A stretch of DNA of 64,000 bases from Streptomyces ficellus (GTDB taxonomy: Bacteria > Actinomycetota > Actinomycetes > Streptomycetales > Streptomycetaceae). The first letter of the stretch is position 1. The number at the start of each line of letters is the position of its first letter. Under the pieces are notes generated by a model, which saw nothing but the letters and a program-made list of their open reading frames with translations, did no database searches and had not been told where the DNA came from. Position numbers and translations under genes: made by a program. This document shows, piece by piece, positions 27,363 to 36,483 of the stretch. Where the stretch lies: assembly GCF_009739905.1 (NCBI RefSeq), contig NZ_CP034279.1, positions 558,001-622,000 on the forward strand, in the 5' to 3' direction.

Positions 27363-27920
27363 GTGCACAGCGCGGCGCGTACGAAGAAGAGGCTCCGGGC
27401 CGGACTCGCGGCGGTCGTCCTGGCCGTCGTCGCCTTCGGCCTCGTCTGGTTCGAACCGTGGGCGCTGTGGGTCGACGAGACGGTGAAGGAGGAGCTGCCG
27501 TCGGCCACGTCCACGGGCGGCGGCAGAGCGGAGCCGGGCACCGCCGCGTCCCCCGCCCCCGCCGGGCCGCGGGAGCTGGCCCGGGGTGAGCTGATCAGCC
27601 ACGAGCACGCCACCACCGGGTCGGTGAAGCTGGTCCAGCTGGCGGACGGCACGCGTACGTTGCGCTTCGAGGGCCTCGACACGAGCAGCGGACCCGACCT
27701 GCGGGTCTGGCTGACCGACGCGCCGGTCAAGGCGGGCCGCGCGGGCTGGCACGTGTTCGACGACGGCAAGCACATCAGTCTCGGCAAGCTCAAGGGCAAC
27801 AAGGGCGACCAGAACTACGCGCTGCCCGCGGGCATCGACTGGAACGCCTACACCAGCGTCAGCATCTGGTGCGACCGCTTCGACGTCTCGTTCGGCGCGG
27901 CGGAACTGACCCGCGCCTGA
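27363..27920 (+). CDS. DM13-domain secreted or membrane-anchored protein
   Basis: 185 aa from a GTG at 27363 preceded by GAGGGGGA. An N-terminal hydrophobic anchor lies at about 10-30, a Pro/Ala linker runs to about residue 70, then a DM13 domain spans ~75-185. The domain hallmarks are RFEGLDTSSGPDLRVWLTD, the LKGNKGDQNYALPAG stretch and the terminal SIWCDRFDVSFGAA with its conserved Cys. DM13 is proposed to take part in electron transfer or redox modification outside the cell. That fits the nearby membrane molybdoenzyme, though no direct link is shown. Confidence 0.87.
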   Translation: MHSAARTKKRLRAGLAAVVLAVVAFGLVWFEPWALWVDETVKEELPSATSTGGGRAEPGTAASPAPAGPRELARGELISHEHATTGSVKLVQLADGTRTLRFEGLDTSSGPDLRVWLTDAPVKAGRAGWHVFDDGKHISLGKLKGNKGDQNYALPAGIDWNAYTSVSIWCDRFDVSFGAAELTRA

Positions 27921-27958
27921 CCCGCGCGTGACTCGCGCCTGACCGCCTGACCCGCGCG
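27907..27958. repeat. Imperfect 11-bp tandem repeats across the DM13 stop codon
   Basis: About five units of TGACCCGCGC(C/G) type, one shortened. The gene ends at the TGA of the second unit (27918-27920), and the spacing gives TGA codons in several frames. Confidence 0.7.
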
Positions 27959-28112
27959 ACGCCCGAGCCGGGCGCCGCCGGGCGGGCAGGCGCACGGGGC
28001 GTTCGCCCGGCGTACCGCGGGCAGTCATGGAGCGTCCGCCGTGCGGTACCTCACGCACGTTGTCCTTGGGGCGCCCCTCGCCGCCCCCTTCACCGCAGAG
28101 GTCAACGCATCC

Positions 28113-30173
28113 ATGGCAGATCTCAACCGCCGCCGGTTCCTCCAGCTCGCCGGTGGCGCCGCCGGGCTGACCATGCTGTCCGACAGCATCGCCCGCGCCG
28201 CCGCCATCCCCGCCCAGGGCAGCACCGGCACCATCCAGGACGTCGAGCACATCGTCGTCCTGATGCAGGAGAATCGTTCCTTCGACCACTACTTCGGGGC
28301 GCTGAAGGGCGTACGGGGGTTCGGTGACCCCCGCCCCGTCACCCTGCCCAGCGGCACGTCCGTCTGGCACCAGGCCGACGGCGCCGGCAAGGTCACGCTG
28401 CCGTTCCGCCCGCCTAGCGACGACCTCGGCATGGAGTTCCTCCAGGGCCTCAACCACGACTGGGCCGGCGGCCAGAAGGCCTTCAACAAGGGCAGGTACG
28501 ACCAGTGGGTGCCGGCGAAGACCGCCACCACCATGGCGTACCTGACGCGCGACGACATCCCCTTCCACTACGCGCTCGCCGACGCCTTCACCGTCTGCGA
28601 CGCGTACCACTGCTCCTTCATCGGTTCGACCGACCCCAACCGCTACTACCTGTGGACGGGGCACACCGGCAACGACGGCCTCGGCGGCGGGCCGGTCCTG
28701 AACAACGCGGAGGCGGGGTACGGCTGGACGACATACCCCGAACGCCTGGAGGCCGCCGGCGTGTCCTGGAAGGTCTACCAGGACATCGGTGACGGCCTGG
28801 ACGCCGCCGGCCACTGGGGCTGGATCGATGACGCCTACCGCGGCAACTACGGCGACAACTCGCTGCTGTACTTCAACACCTACCGCGGCGCGAAGCCCGG
28901 CGAACCGCTCCACGACAAGGCCCGCACCGGTACGAACGCCAAGGCGGGCGACGGCTACTTCGACCACCTGCGCGCGGACGTCCGGGCCGGCCGGCTCCCG
29001 CAGGTCTCGTGGATCGCCGCACCCGAGGCGTTCTCCGAGCACTCCAACTGGCCGTCCAACTACGGCGCCTGGTACATCGCGCAGGTGCTGGACGCGCTCA
29101 CCTCGAACCCGGACGTCTGGGCCCGTACCGCCCTGTTCATCACCTACGACGAGAACGACGGGTTCTTCGACCACGTGGTGCCGCCCTACGCGCCGTCCGG
29201 TGCCGCCGAGGGCCTGTCGACGACCCCCACCGCGCTGGACCACTTCCCCGGCGCGGCGGGGTACGTCGCCGGGCCGTACGGCCTCGGCCCGCGCGTGCCG
29301 ATGCTGGTGGTCTCGCCCTGGAGCACCGGGGGCTACTCCTGCTCGGAGACCTTCGACCACACCTCCGTGATCCGGTTCATGGAACGCCGCTTCGGGGTCC
29401 GCGAGCCCAACATCTCGCCGTGGCGGCGGGCCGTGTGCGGTGACCTGACCTCCGCGTTCGACTTCGCCCGTACGCAGACGGCGCCGGCCGCGCTGCCGCC
29501 GACGGCCGGCTACTACCCGCCCGACCGCGAGCGCCACCCGGACTTCCGGCCGACCGCCCCGGCCGTCGGGACGATGCCCCGGCAGGAGCCGGGCAGCAGG
29601 CCCACCCGCCCCCTGGCCTACGCCCCGTTCGTCGACGGCGCCGCCGACACCGCGACCGGCAAGTACCGGCTGACGTTCAGCGGCGGCCCGGCCGCGGGCG
29701 CACAGTTCCACGTGACCTCGGCGAACCGCACCGACGCGCCCTGGACGTACACGACCGAGGCGGGCACGTCGCTGGCGGACAGCTGGAACACGCGGTACTC
29801 GAAGGGCGTGACGGACCTCACCGTGCACGGGCCCAACGGCTTCCTGCGCCGCTTCCGCAACCCGGGCACGACGGCCGGGCCGGAGGTCACGGCACGCCAC
29901 AACGCAACCACGGGGAACCTCGACCTCACCTTCACCAACGCGGGCACGGGCGAGGCCCGCCTCACCGTCACCAACGCCTACGGTGGCGGGGCCCGTGCGG
30001 TCACCGTGCCGAAGGGGGCGACCGTGCGGCACACCGTGGACCTGAGCGGCTGCCGCAACTGGTACGACGTCACCGTCACCGCCGCCACCACCGCGGACTT
30101 CGTGCGCCGCCTGGCCGGGCACGTGGAGACGGGCGCCCCCGGGCTCAGCGACCCGGGCATCCTCACGGCCTGA
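28113..30173 (+). CDS. Tat-exported phosphocholine-specific phospholipase C
   Basis: 686 aa from the ATG at 28113. A twin-arginine signal (LNRRRFLQLAGG) leads into the catalytic domain of the acid-phosphatase-like PLC family, with IVVLMQENRSFDHYFG near residue 48, the catalytic-site region GSTDPNRYYLWTG near 170 and ITYDENDGFFDHV near 345. Two C-terminal beta domains (each DUF756-like, ~90 residues) complete the usual layout and length. It hydrolyses phosphatidylcholine or sphingomyelin outside the cell. These enzymes are often induced by phosphate starvation, but I see no clear PHO box in the 190-bp leader. Confidence 0.93.
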   Translation: MADLNRRRFLQLAGGAAGLTMLSDSIARAAAIPAQGSTGTIQDVEHIVVLMQENRSFDHYFGALKGVRGFGDPRPVTLPSGTSVWHQADGAGKVTLPFRPPSDDLGMEFLQGLNHDWAGGQKAFNKGRYDQWVPAKTATTMAYLTRDDIPFHYALADAFTVCDAYHCSFIGSTDPNRYYLWTGHTGNDGLGGGPVLNNAEAGYGWTTYPERLEAAGVSWKVYQDIGDGLDAAGHWGWIDDAYRGNYGDNSLLYFNTYRGAKPGEPLHDKARTGTNAKAGDGYFDHLRADVRAGRLPQVSWIAAPEAFSEHSNWPSNYGAWYIAQVLDALTSNPDVWARTALFITYDENDGFFDHVVPPYAPSGAAEGLSTTPTALDHFPGAAGYVAGPYGLGPRVPMLVVSPWSTGGYSCSETFDHTSVIRFMERRFGVREPNISPWRRAVCGDLTSAFDFARTQTAPAALPPTAGYYPPDRERHPDFRPTAPAVGTMPRQEPGSRPTRPLAYAPFVDGAADTATGKYRLTFSGGPAAGAQFHVTSANRTDAPWTYTTEAGTSLADSWNTRYSKGVTDLTVHGPNGFLRRFRNPGTTAGPEVTARHNATTGNLDLTFTNAGTGEARLTVTNAYGGGARAVTVPKGATVRHTVDLSGCRNWYDVTVTAATTADFVRRLAGHVETGAPGLSDPGILTA

Positions 30174-30187
30174 CCCTGCGGGGCGGA

Positions 30188-31651
30188 TCAGTCCACCCCG
30201 CCGGCCCGCCCGAACCGTTCCACGTGCGCGAGCAATTCGGGCAGGGACCCCGGGAAGCGGCGGATCCTCGAGTACATCGCGATCCAGGGCCCCGGGCGCA
30301 CCTCACCTGCCGTCCAGCGGGCGAGGAGCGCGGACGTGGCGACGTGCAGGGCGGACCGGCCGCTCCAGGCGGCGCGCCTGACGTCGGCGTGACCGGAGCC
30401 CTGGCCGACCCAGGAGGTGAGCACCTCGGCGGGGCGCACCAGCGCCGCGACCTCGTCCGCGTGCAGCAGGCCGCGCTCGATCACCGCGTGGAGGTGGTCG
30501 AGCGTCGGCCCGTCCGCGCTCCTGTACGCGACCGGCGCCTCGCGCAGCACGGCCCTGGCCGACTCGGCGCTGTCGCCCAACGGCCCGGTGTCACCCGGCG
30601 GTTGCCAGGCGGGCACCCACGGCGGCCGGTGGCGGTTCCCCGCCTGGGCGGCCGGGTCAGCCGGAGCGGCGGGCCGGGGGGCGGGTGGCGGCAGGGGCCG
30701 GCCCGGCAGGGCGGGTCGCCCGGTGCGCAGGACGACGGCGACGTCCGGCGGGCAGTCCGGGTGGAGCAGCAGTTCCGTCACGGCGGCGCGCGGGAGCCGC
30801 CGTCGCCCGCCGAACCGGGCCGCCGCGACGAGCCGCCAGTCGATGCGGTACGGCTCGCGGAGGATGCCGCCGACCGTGCGGCGGGCCTCCCAGAGCGACG
30901 GCTCGCGCACCGAGCGGAGCCGTCGCAGCAGGGCGCCCGTACCGAGCCATCGCTCTTCCACCGTGTCGAGGAACGGCTCCGGCCACGCCTCGGCGCACGC
31001 CGCGGCGACGTCGGCGCCGACCGGGTCCAGCGGCCCGGGCAGCGCCGACAGGTCTTCCAGCACCCGCCGTATCCGCGCCGTGCCACCGTGTCGGCGGACG
31101 GTCACCCACGCGGCGGCCCACGTCGTCGGTCCCACGTCGCCCCGCGCGTCGCCGCGCCGGTCGACCAGCGCCGCGGCGGCGAGATCGGGGTCACCCGACA
31201 GCAGGGCGCGCCGGTGGTGGTCGGCACGGTAGCCGTGGCGGGCCGTCGCCATCACCGCCGGGTCGCGCAGGCGCAGCCGGCACCCGGGCTCGTACTGGAG
31301 CCGGGGGTTGCCGGCCAGCCGCCGGTCCACCTCCGGTTCGTCGGCGTCGATGAGGCGGTCCTGGAGGGCACGGTCACCGACGCACCCCGCGAGGGCGACC
31401 CGGAGCGGGACACTGCCCCGCTCGATGACGGCGACCGTCAGCTCCGGCGAGGGGTCGCGGGCGATGAAGAGCACGGACGGGTCGACGGTGAGCCACGCCT
31501 CCAGGACGGCGGCCCTCTGCTCGTAGGGCAGCAGCGACGCGACACAGTGCAGGTGCCACCTGAGGGTCATCCGCTCGGTCTGCGTCAGCTCCTCCACCTC
31601 GTAGGCCTTCTCGCCCTCGTACGCCTGATCCGCACGATCCGCCTGCCGCAT
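30188..31651 (-). CDS. Conserved hypothetical protein, ~487 aa
   Basis: Starts at the ATG at 31651, with GAGG about 8 nt upstream. It is soluble, Arg/Ala/Leu-rich and mostly alpha-helical. Regular segments such as VLFIARDPSPELTVAVIERGSVPLR and EVDRRLAGNPRLQ suggest degenerate helical (HEAT/variant leucine-rich-like) repeats in the first half. A Pro-rich linker near residues 335-370 separates a C-terminal helical part. No catalytic motif is visible. It is convergent with the phospholipase gene (14 nt gap), so the two are unrelated transcriptionally. Confidence 0.75.
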   Translation of the reverse strand: MRQADRADQAYEGEKAYEVEELTQTERMTLRWHLHCVASLLPYEQRAAVLEAWLTVDPSVLFIARDPSPELTVAVIERGSVPLRVALAGCVGDRALQDRLIDADEPEVDRRLAGNPRLQYEPGCRLRLRDPAVMATARHGYRADHHRRALLSGDPDLAAAALVDRRGDARGDVGPTTWAAAWVTVRRHGGTARIRRVLEDLSALPGPLDPVGADVAAACAEAWPEPFLDTVEERWLGTGALLRRLRSVREPSLWEARRTVGGILREPYRIDWRLVAAARFGGRRRLPRAAVTELLLHPDCPPDVAVVLRTGRPALPGRPLPPPAPRPAAPADPAAQAGNRHRPPWVPAWQPPGDTGPLGDSAESARAVLREAPVAYRSADGPTLDHLHAVIERGLLHADEVAALVRPAEVLTSWVGQGSGHADVRRAAWSGRSALHVATSALLARWTAGEVRPGPWIAMYSRIRRFPGSLPELLAHVERFGRAGGVD

Positions 31652-31742
31652 TCCCGGTCCTCTTCCCCCTCGTACTCCCTGCGGATCGTCCTGGCCGGCT
31701 GGCCGCACCGCAAGCGGATTGCCGTCCCGCGACGGCACCGCG

Positions 31743-31904
31743 CTACTTCCGGGTGGTGTAGTGGTGCCTGGCCCAGACGGGCAGGACGAGCCACACCAGG
31801 ATCAGCCGGCCCGCGACGGCGGCGGTCAGCCAGGCGGCGAGCACGTCGTCGACGGCCACGCGCAGCGCGATACATAGGCGCTTCTCGCGGTGGGGACCCT
31901 CCAA
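31743..31904 (-). CDS. Possible ~50-aa single-helix membrane peptide
   Basis: A short frame from a TTG at 31904 to TAG at 31743-31745. It reads through a charged start (GPHREKR) into a continuous hydrophobic helix (VLAAWLTAAVAGRLILVWLVLPVW) and a basic C-terminus (ARHHYTTRK). The helix and terminus look protein-like, but the start codon lacks a good ribosome-binding site and the frame is closed by a stop just upstream. It may be a small membrane protein or the 3' remnant of a larger gene. Confidence 0.33.
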   Translation of the reverse strand: MEGPHREKRLCIALRVAVDDVLAAWLTAAVAGRLILVWLVLPVWARHHYTTRK

Positions 31905-32488
31905 GCCCGGCGGGCCATCGTTGTGCCCGTCAAGATCACCACGGCCGTCCGCACGGCCGCAGACTTACGGGACGGGGTCGCCGCCTCCATGGTTTCTCGG
32001 TCCCGGGCGTCGACCACAGCGCCCCGGTCGAGACCGATGTCCCCTGGCCCGCCGAGGGCGTGTCCGAAGGGCCGAGTGACGCTCCCGCTGGGAACTCATG
32101 GCGCGGGACCGTGGGGCGGGGAGACCGCTCGGACGAGGAGTCGGCTGGGCTGGAGCCGCACTCGCCGACGCATCGCGGGCGGGGTGGACGTCGGCAGTGC
32201 CACCGTGGGGTCGGGCGTCATCCTCGCCCCACAGCGCCAGGCGCTCACCCTCCCGGCTGCTCTGCCCGACGACGGGGCCTTCGTGCTCGTCCACCGAGCC
32301 ACCGCTCTTGTCCGTGCCGAGGGTGCCCGGCGGAGCATCGGCTTCGCGGCCGCCGGGCAGTCACACAGTCGCACGCCGCACTGACAATGCCGGGGCGGGC
32401 GGCACTCGGCGCCGGCCGTGGGTAGCCGATGACTGGCCGTGGCCGGTTTCCCTCGGGCCCCTTTCAGAGGCTGGCGCCGGCGGGTGAT
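31905..32488. other. ~580-bp stretch without a convincing gene
   Basis: Open frames exist on both strands but show neither normal Streptomyces codon bias nor recognisable domains. Composition is slightly more mixed than in the flanking genes. It may be decayed coding sequence. No hairpin or repeat stands out. Confidence 0.5.
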
Positions 32489-34798
32489 CTACTCGGTGTG
32501 CAGCACCGAGGCGATGGTCATCCGGGCCGCCGATCGGGCCGGGACCAGGGCGCCGAGGACCGCTATCGCGACACCCGCCAAGAGCATCGCGGCGAGGTGC
32601 GGTGCGTGCCACACGTCCTTCATGGACTCGGGGAAGTCGACCACCCCGACATGGTCCACGACGAGGCGGTGCGCCACGATCCCGAGGGGGATGCCGAGCA
32701 ACCCGCCGACCGCGCCCAGCCCGGCGACCGAGGTCACCGTCATCACCACCACCTGCCGGGGGGTCATCCCGATCGACTTGAGCATGCCCAGGTCCCGGCG
32801 CCGCTCACGGGTGTTCAGGAGGACGGTGTTGAAGACACCGAGCGACGCCACCAGGGTCAACAGCACGGTGAACACCGTGGAGAAGGTGATGACGGTTGCC
32901 GTGCCGGCGTTGCCGGAGTCCATCACCGACGCGTGCAGGCCCGGGTCGAGCGTCGCGACCGCCTCGGCGTAGGCGCGCGCGTCGACGTCGGGGGCGAGCC
33001 GCACCGTGTACTCGCTGGCGTGGGCATCCGGTGCGAGTCGGGCCAGGGTCTGCCAGGTGGCCTCCAGGGCCCGGGCGTTGCCCTCGATGAGCTGGCCCAC
33101 GACGGTCGCGGTGATCTTCCTTCCGTTCAGCTCCAACGTGACCCGGTCACCGAGCTTCAGGCCGCGCTGGGTCAGGAAGGCCGGCCCGGCGACGATCTCG
33201 CCCGCCGCGGCCGGCGCCCGGCCCTTGACGATCGTGTGGTCGTACAGGGACTCGTCCCCGCGGTAGAAGTCGGCGAAGACGGGCTGGGTCTGCCCGGCCA
33301 TGTTCGCCTGGGACAGCGCGCGGGCCCGTACCCCCTCCGCACCCGGCAAGGAGCGCAGCCGTTCCTCGATCTGCGGGTCACTGAGCCGGGGCGAGGTCCG
33401 GTCGTTGCCCGACCCTCCGGTCGTCACGTGGATCCTGGCGCCTCCGTCCTCCCTCCCCACGTTGCCGTACGCCAGCAAGGTGCTGGTCAGTCCGGTCGAC
33501 AGGGTCACCGTGGTGACCCCGAGGACGATGGCTGCCATGGCCAGCAGGGTGCGGCCGGGGCGGGCGAACGGCTGGCCCAGACCCAGACTGACCGGGCGCG
33601 ACAGCCGGGTGGCGCCGAGCATCCGCTGGACGCGCAGCCCGCGCCCGGTCCGCGGCGCGCCACCCGCGCTGATCGCCTGCGAGGCGGGCAGCCGGTGGGC
33701 TCGCAGGGCGGGGACCAGCGCGGCCAGCAGGACGAGTGCGGGCATGCCCACGAGGCAGGCCACGGACAGCCACGGACTGATGTCCCCGACCGAGGCCCGG
33801 CCCACGTCGATGCCGGCAAACGCGACCTTCAGGATCGGCCCGGCCAGTGCGTTGCCGGCCAGCGTGCCCAGCACACAGCCCACCACGGCCGGTACGGAGA
33901 GCATCATCAGGTAGACGGCGACAACCTGGTTGGGGGTGTAGCCCAGGGCCTTGAGCACCCCGATGTGCCGGTGCCCGGAGACGACCGCCCCGCTGACCAC
34001 GTTGCCGACGATCAGGATGGAGACGAGCAGGCCGAGGATGCCGAAGAGCGTCATGAACGGGAGGTAGGAGTCGGCCAGCGCGGAGAAGGCCTGCTTGAGC
34101 GTGAGGTACGTCTGTGCGCCGGTCAGCGCTTCCTTGGGCAGTTCCGTGGTGGCCCGTGCCAGCGCGGCGCTCAGCTGGGCCTCCGTCGAAGAGTCCGTGA
34201 AGCGGTAGAGCATTTGGGCGGACGTCGGGTGCAGTGCGGCCATCTGCTCGGGCGAGACCCAGGCGCTTGCCGACTTGCTCATGCTTGCGGCGAATCCGAC
34301 GACGGTCAGCGTCACTCCGCCGGGCGTCTTCAGCTTGGTGCCGAGGAGCGCGGTGCCGGGAGAGCCCTGGGCGGACCAGTTGACGACGATCTCGGCGGGC
34401 GCGGTGGCCCAGTGGCCCTCAAGCAGCTCGATCCGGTCGACGGGGCCCGCCGGGTCGGCCCGGCCCACCACGGTGAGGGTGCCGCCCGCCATCCAGAGCC
34501 AGTCCTTGGGGATGTCGACGACCGCCTGCCCGAACGGTCCGGCCGCGGCCTCCACCCCGGGCTGCCTGGCGGTCCGTGCCAGCTGCTCCTGCGACACCTT
34601 CGTGGTGTCGAAAGCCGCCACCGTGTGGGCGCCGCGCTGTTCGGCGTAGGCCTTGTCGAAGGGGCTCGAGGCGGCGCTCAGCAGCGCCAGGGCGAGCAGG
34701 ACGGTCGTGGTGGAGCAGAGCACGACAAGTCCGATCACGAAGGTCTGGAGCCGACGGCGCTTGACGGCCGCGCGCGAGGCGGTCCATACGGCACTCAC
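32489..34798 (-). CDS. ABC transporter permease, MacB/FtsX (DUF214) family
   Basis: 769 aa. The GTG start at 34798 overlaps the ATPase stop. It has the duplicated FtsX layout: an N-terminal helix (about 18-42), a large extracytoplasmic domain, three helices at about 245-370, a central helix near 420, a second external domain and three C-terminal helices. This matches permeases in two-component-controlled exporters that expel peptides or antibiotics or extract lipoproteins. It pairs with the ATPase directly upstream and is divergent from a NarL-type sensor/regulator pair. Confidence 0.92.
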   Translation of the reverse strand: MSAVWTASRAAVKRRRLQTFVIGLVVLCSTTTVLLALALLSAASSPFDKAYAEQRGAHTVAAFDTTKVSQEQLARTARQPGVEAAAGPFGQAVVDIPKDWLWMAGGTLTVVGRADPAGPVDRIELLEGHWATAPAEIVVNWSAQGSPGTALLGTKLKTPGGVTLTVVGFAASMSKSASAWVSPEQMAALHPTSAQMLYRFTDSSTEAQLSAALARATTELPKEALTGAQTYLTLKQAFSALADSYLPFMTLFGILGLLVSILIVGNVVSGAVVSGHRHIGVLKALGYTPNQVVAVYLMMLSVPAVVGCVLGTLAGNALAGPILKVAFAGIDVGRASVGDISPWLSVACLVGMPALVLLAALVPALRAHRLPASQAISAGGAPRTGRGLRVQRMLGATRLSRPVSLGLGQPFARPGRTLLAMAAIVLGVTTVTLSTGLTSTLLAYGNVGREDGGARIHVTTGGSGNDRTSPRLSDPQIEERLRSLPGAEGVRARALSQANMAGQTQPVFADFYRGDESLYDHTIVKGRAPAAAGEIVAGPAFLTQRGLKLGDRVTLELNGRKITATVVGQLIEGNARALEATWQTLARLAPDAHASEYTVRLAPDVDARAYAEAVATLDPGLHASVMDSGNAGTATVITFSTVFTVLLTLVASLGVFNTVLLNTRERRRDLGMLKSIGMTPRQVVVMTVTSVAGLGAVGGLLGIPLGIVAHRLVVDHVGVVDFPESMKDVWHAPHLAAMLLAGVAIAVLGALVPARSAARMTIASVLHTE

Positions 34799-35505
34799 GC
34801 GGTGGCCTCCAGTGTGCTTTCGCGGGCGACCCGGCCGTCGGCGACTTCGATCAGCCGGCTGGCGCAGCGGGTGGCCAGCTGCGGGTCGTGGGTGACGATC
34901 AGCAGGGTTTGGCCGATCTGGTTGAGGTCGATCAGCAGGTCCATGACCTGCTCGCCCGATCGGCTGTCAAGGGCGCCGGTCGGCTCGTCGGCCAGGAGCA
35001 GGGCCGGACGGTTCATCAAGGACCGTGCGACGGCGACGCGTTGGCGCTCGCCGCCGCTGAGCGTGGCCGGATAGTTGTTCCGGCGCTCGGCGACACCGAG
35101 TTCGTCCAGGAGCTCCAGGGCTCGGCGGCGTGCCTGCCGGGCCGGGGTGCCGGTCAGCTGCGCTGCCAGCGCGACGTTGTCCAGGACGGGCAGGTCGTCG
35201 ATGAGGTTGAAGAACTGGAAGATCATGCCGATGTTGCGCCGCCGGAACAGTGCCAGGCCGGTCTCGTTCAGCTTCCCCACGTCGTGGCCCTGCACTTCGA
35301 CTGTGCCCGAAGTCGGCCGGTCCAGTCCGGCCACCATGTTGAGCAAGGTGGACTTGCCGCAGCCGGAGGGGCCCATCACGGCGACCGCGTCGCCCGCCCG
35401 GATCTCCAGCGAGAGTCCGTCCAGGGCCTTCGCGTCGCCGTACTCCTTGTGCACGCCGTCCAGCCGCACCACTATGGGCCGCGCACTGCCGTGATCAGTT
35501 GTCAT
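34795..35505 (-). CDS. ABC transporter ATP-binding protein, MacB/LolD-type
   Basis: 236 aa with Walker A GPSGCGKST at 45-53, a Q-loop in FQFFNLI, the signature LSGGERQR, Walker B LLLADEPTGALD and the switch His in VTHDP. It energises the FtsX-type permease encoded 4 nt into its 3' end. Family members with this NLIDDLPVLDNV segment work as mechanotransmitters or exporters rather than importers. Confidence 0.95.
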   Translation of the reverse strand: MTTDHGSARPIVVRLDGVHKEYGDAKALDGLSLEIRAGDAVAVMGPSGCGKSTLLNMVAGLDRPTSGTVEVQGHDVGKLNETGLALFRRRNIGMIFQFFNLIDDLPVLDNVALAAQLTGTPARQARRRALELLDELGVAERRNNYPATLSGGERQRVAVARSLMNRPALLLADEPTGALDSRSGEQVMDLLIDLNQIGQTLLIVTHDPQLATRCASRLIEVADGRVARESTLEATA

Positions 35506-35578
35506 GGCTCGAACCTAGGTCCAGGCCGATGACGGGGCGTCACCCCCTCGATGTATCCGCCCGGACAGGTCATCCTCG

Positions 35579-35599
35579 GGATGTACGGAAGTTGCATCC
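35579..35599. promoter_or_regulatory. Inverted repeat GGATG-N11-CATCC between the ABC and two-component operons
   Basis: Lies in the 150-bp divergent intergenic region, with related ATGTA elements at 35551 and 35581. It is a candidate binding site for the NarL-type regulator encoded at 36480-37190. Confidence 0.45.
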
Positions 35600-35658
35600 G
35601 GGTGCCGATGCGGGCCGCGTGGTGCACCTGCGAAGATGATCCGGTGGGGGGATTCGGG

Positions 35659-36483
35659 ATGATCTGGCTGGCCACCGCCCTGGCGGTGGCAGTTGGTGCC
35701 GCCGGGTTGCTGGGCGCGGTCGCGGTGCGGGCGCGGCGGCTGCACCGCGCGGCCATTGGGGAGCGCGGCTGGCTCCTCGAACGGGAGCGCGAGAGCGCGA
35801 CGCGGACCGCGGTCGACGCCGAGCGGGCCAGGATCGCGGCCGAGCTCCACGACATCGTCAGCCACAACGTGAGCCTGATGGTGGTTCAGGCAGGCGCCGC
35901 TCGTGAGGTGCTGGCCACGATGCCCGAGGAGGCCGCGGCGGCGATGAGCGCCGTCGAGACTGCCGGGCGCAACACGATGACTGAGCTGCGGCACCTGCTC
36001 GGCCTGCTCGCACCCGCGCAGAACGGCGAGGACGAGCCCTACGACGTCGACCTGTCGCCGCAGCCGAGCCTGAGCCGCCTCGGCCCGCTGGTCGACCGGA
36101 TCGCCTTCGCCGGCCTGCCCGTCGAGATGCGCATCTCGGGTGAGCCGCGCCCGCTGCCGACCGGGATCGACGTCACCGCCTACCGCATCATCCAGGAGGG
36201 CCTGATCAACGCGCTCAAACACGGCGACGGGGGGAAGGCCGAGGTGACGGTGCGGTACGCGGGCCAGTACCTGCGCGTCGAGGTTCTGAACAGCGGACCG
36301 AGCGTCCTGTCGGGCGGCGCGCCCACGCCCAAGGAGCCGGGACAGGGCCGGGCGGCCGGAACGGGACGCGGGCTGCTCGGCCTGCGGGAGCGGGTCGCGG
36401 TCTACGGCGGCGATCTGGACGCCCGCCGCCGCCTTGGCGGCGGCTACCGTGTCCGCGCCCGGATCCCGCTGGACCGCCCGTGA
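35659..36483 (+). CDS. NarL/DesK-type sensor histidine kinase (HisKA_3)
   Basis: About 274 aa from an ATG at 35659 with GGGGG 7 nt upstream; an in-frame GTG at 35644 is an alternative. Only one membrane helix (about 3-24) is present, fewer than the usual four to six. HisKA_3 carries the phospho-acceptor His64 in AELHDIVSHN, and the HATPase has its N-box (IIQEGLINALKHG) and a G-rich TGRGLLGLRERV. The input signal may therefore come through the membrane or the linked ABC transporter. The stop overlaps the regulator start (GTGA). Confidence 0.9.
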   Translation: MIWLATALAVAVGAAGLLGAVAVRARRLHRAAIGERGWLLERERESATRTAVDAERARIAAELHDIVSHNVSLMVVQAGAAREVLATMPEEAAAAMSAVETAGRNTMTELRHLLGLLAPAQNGEDEPYDVDLSPQPSLSRLGPLVDRIAFAGLPVEMRISGEPRPLPTGIDVTAYRIIQEGLINALKHGDGGKAEVTVRYAGQYLRVEVLNSGPSVLSGGAPTPKEPGQGRAAGTGRGLLGLRERVAVYGGDLDARRRLGGGYRVRARIPLDRP

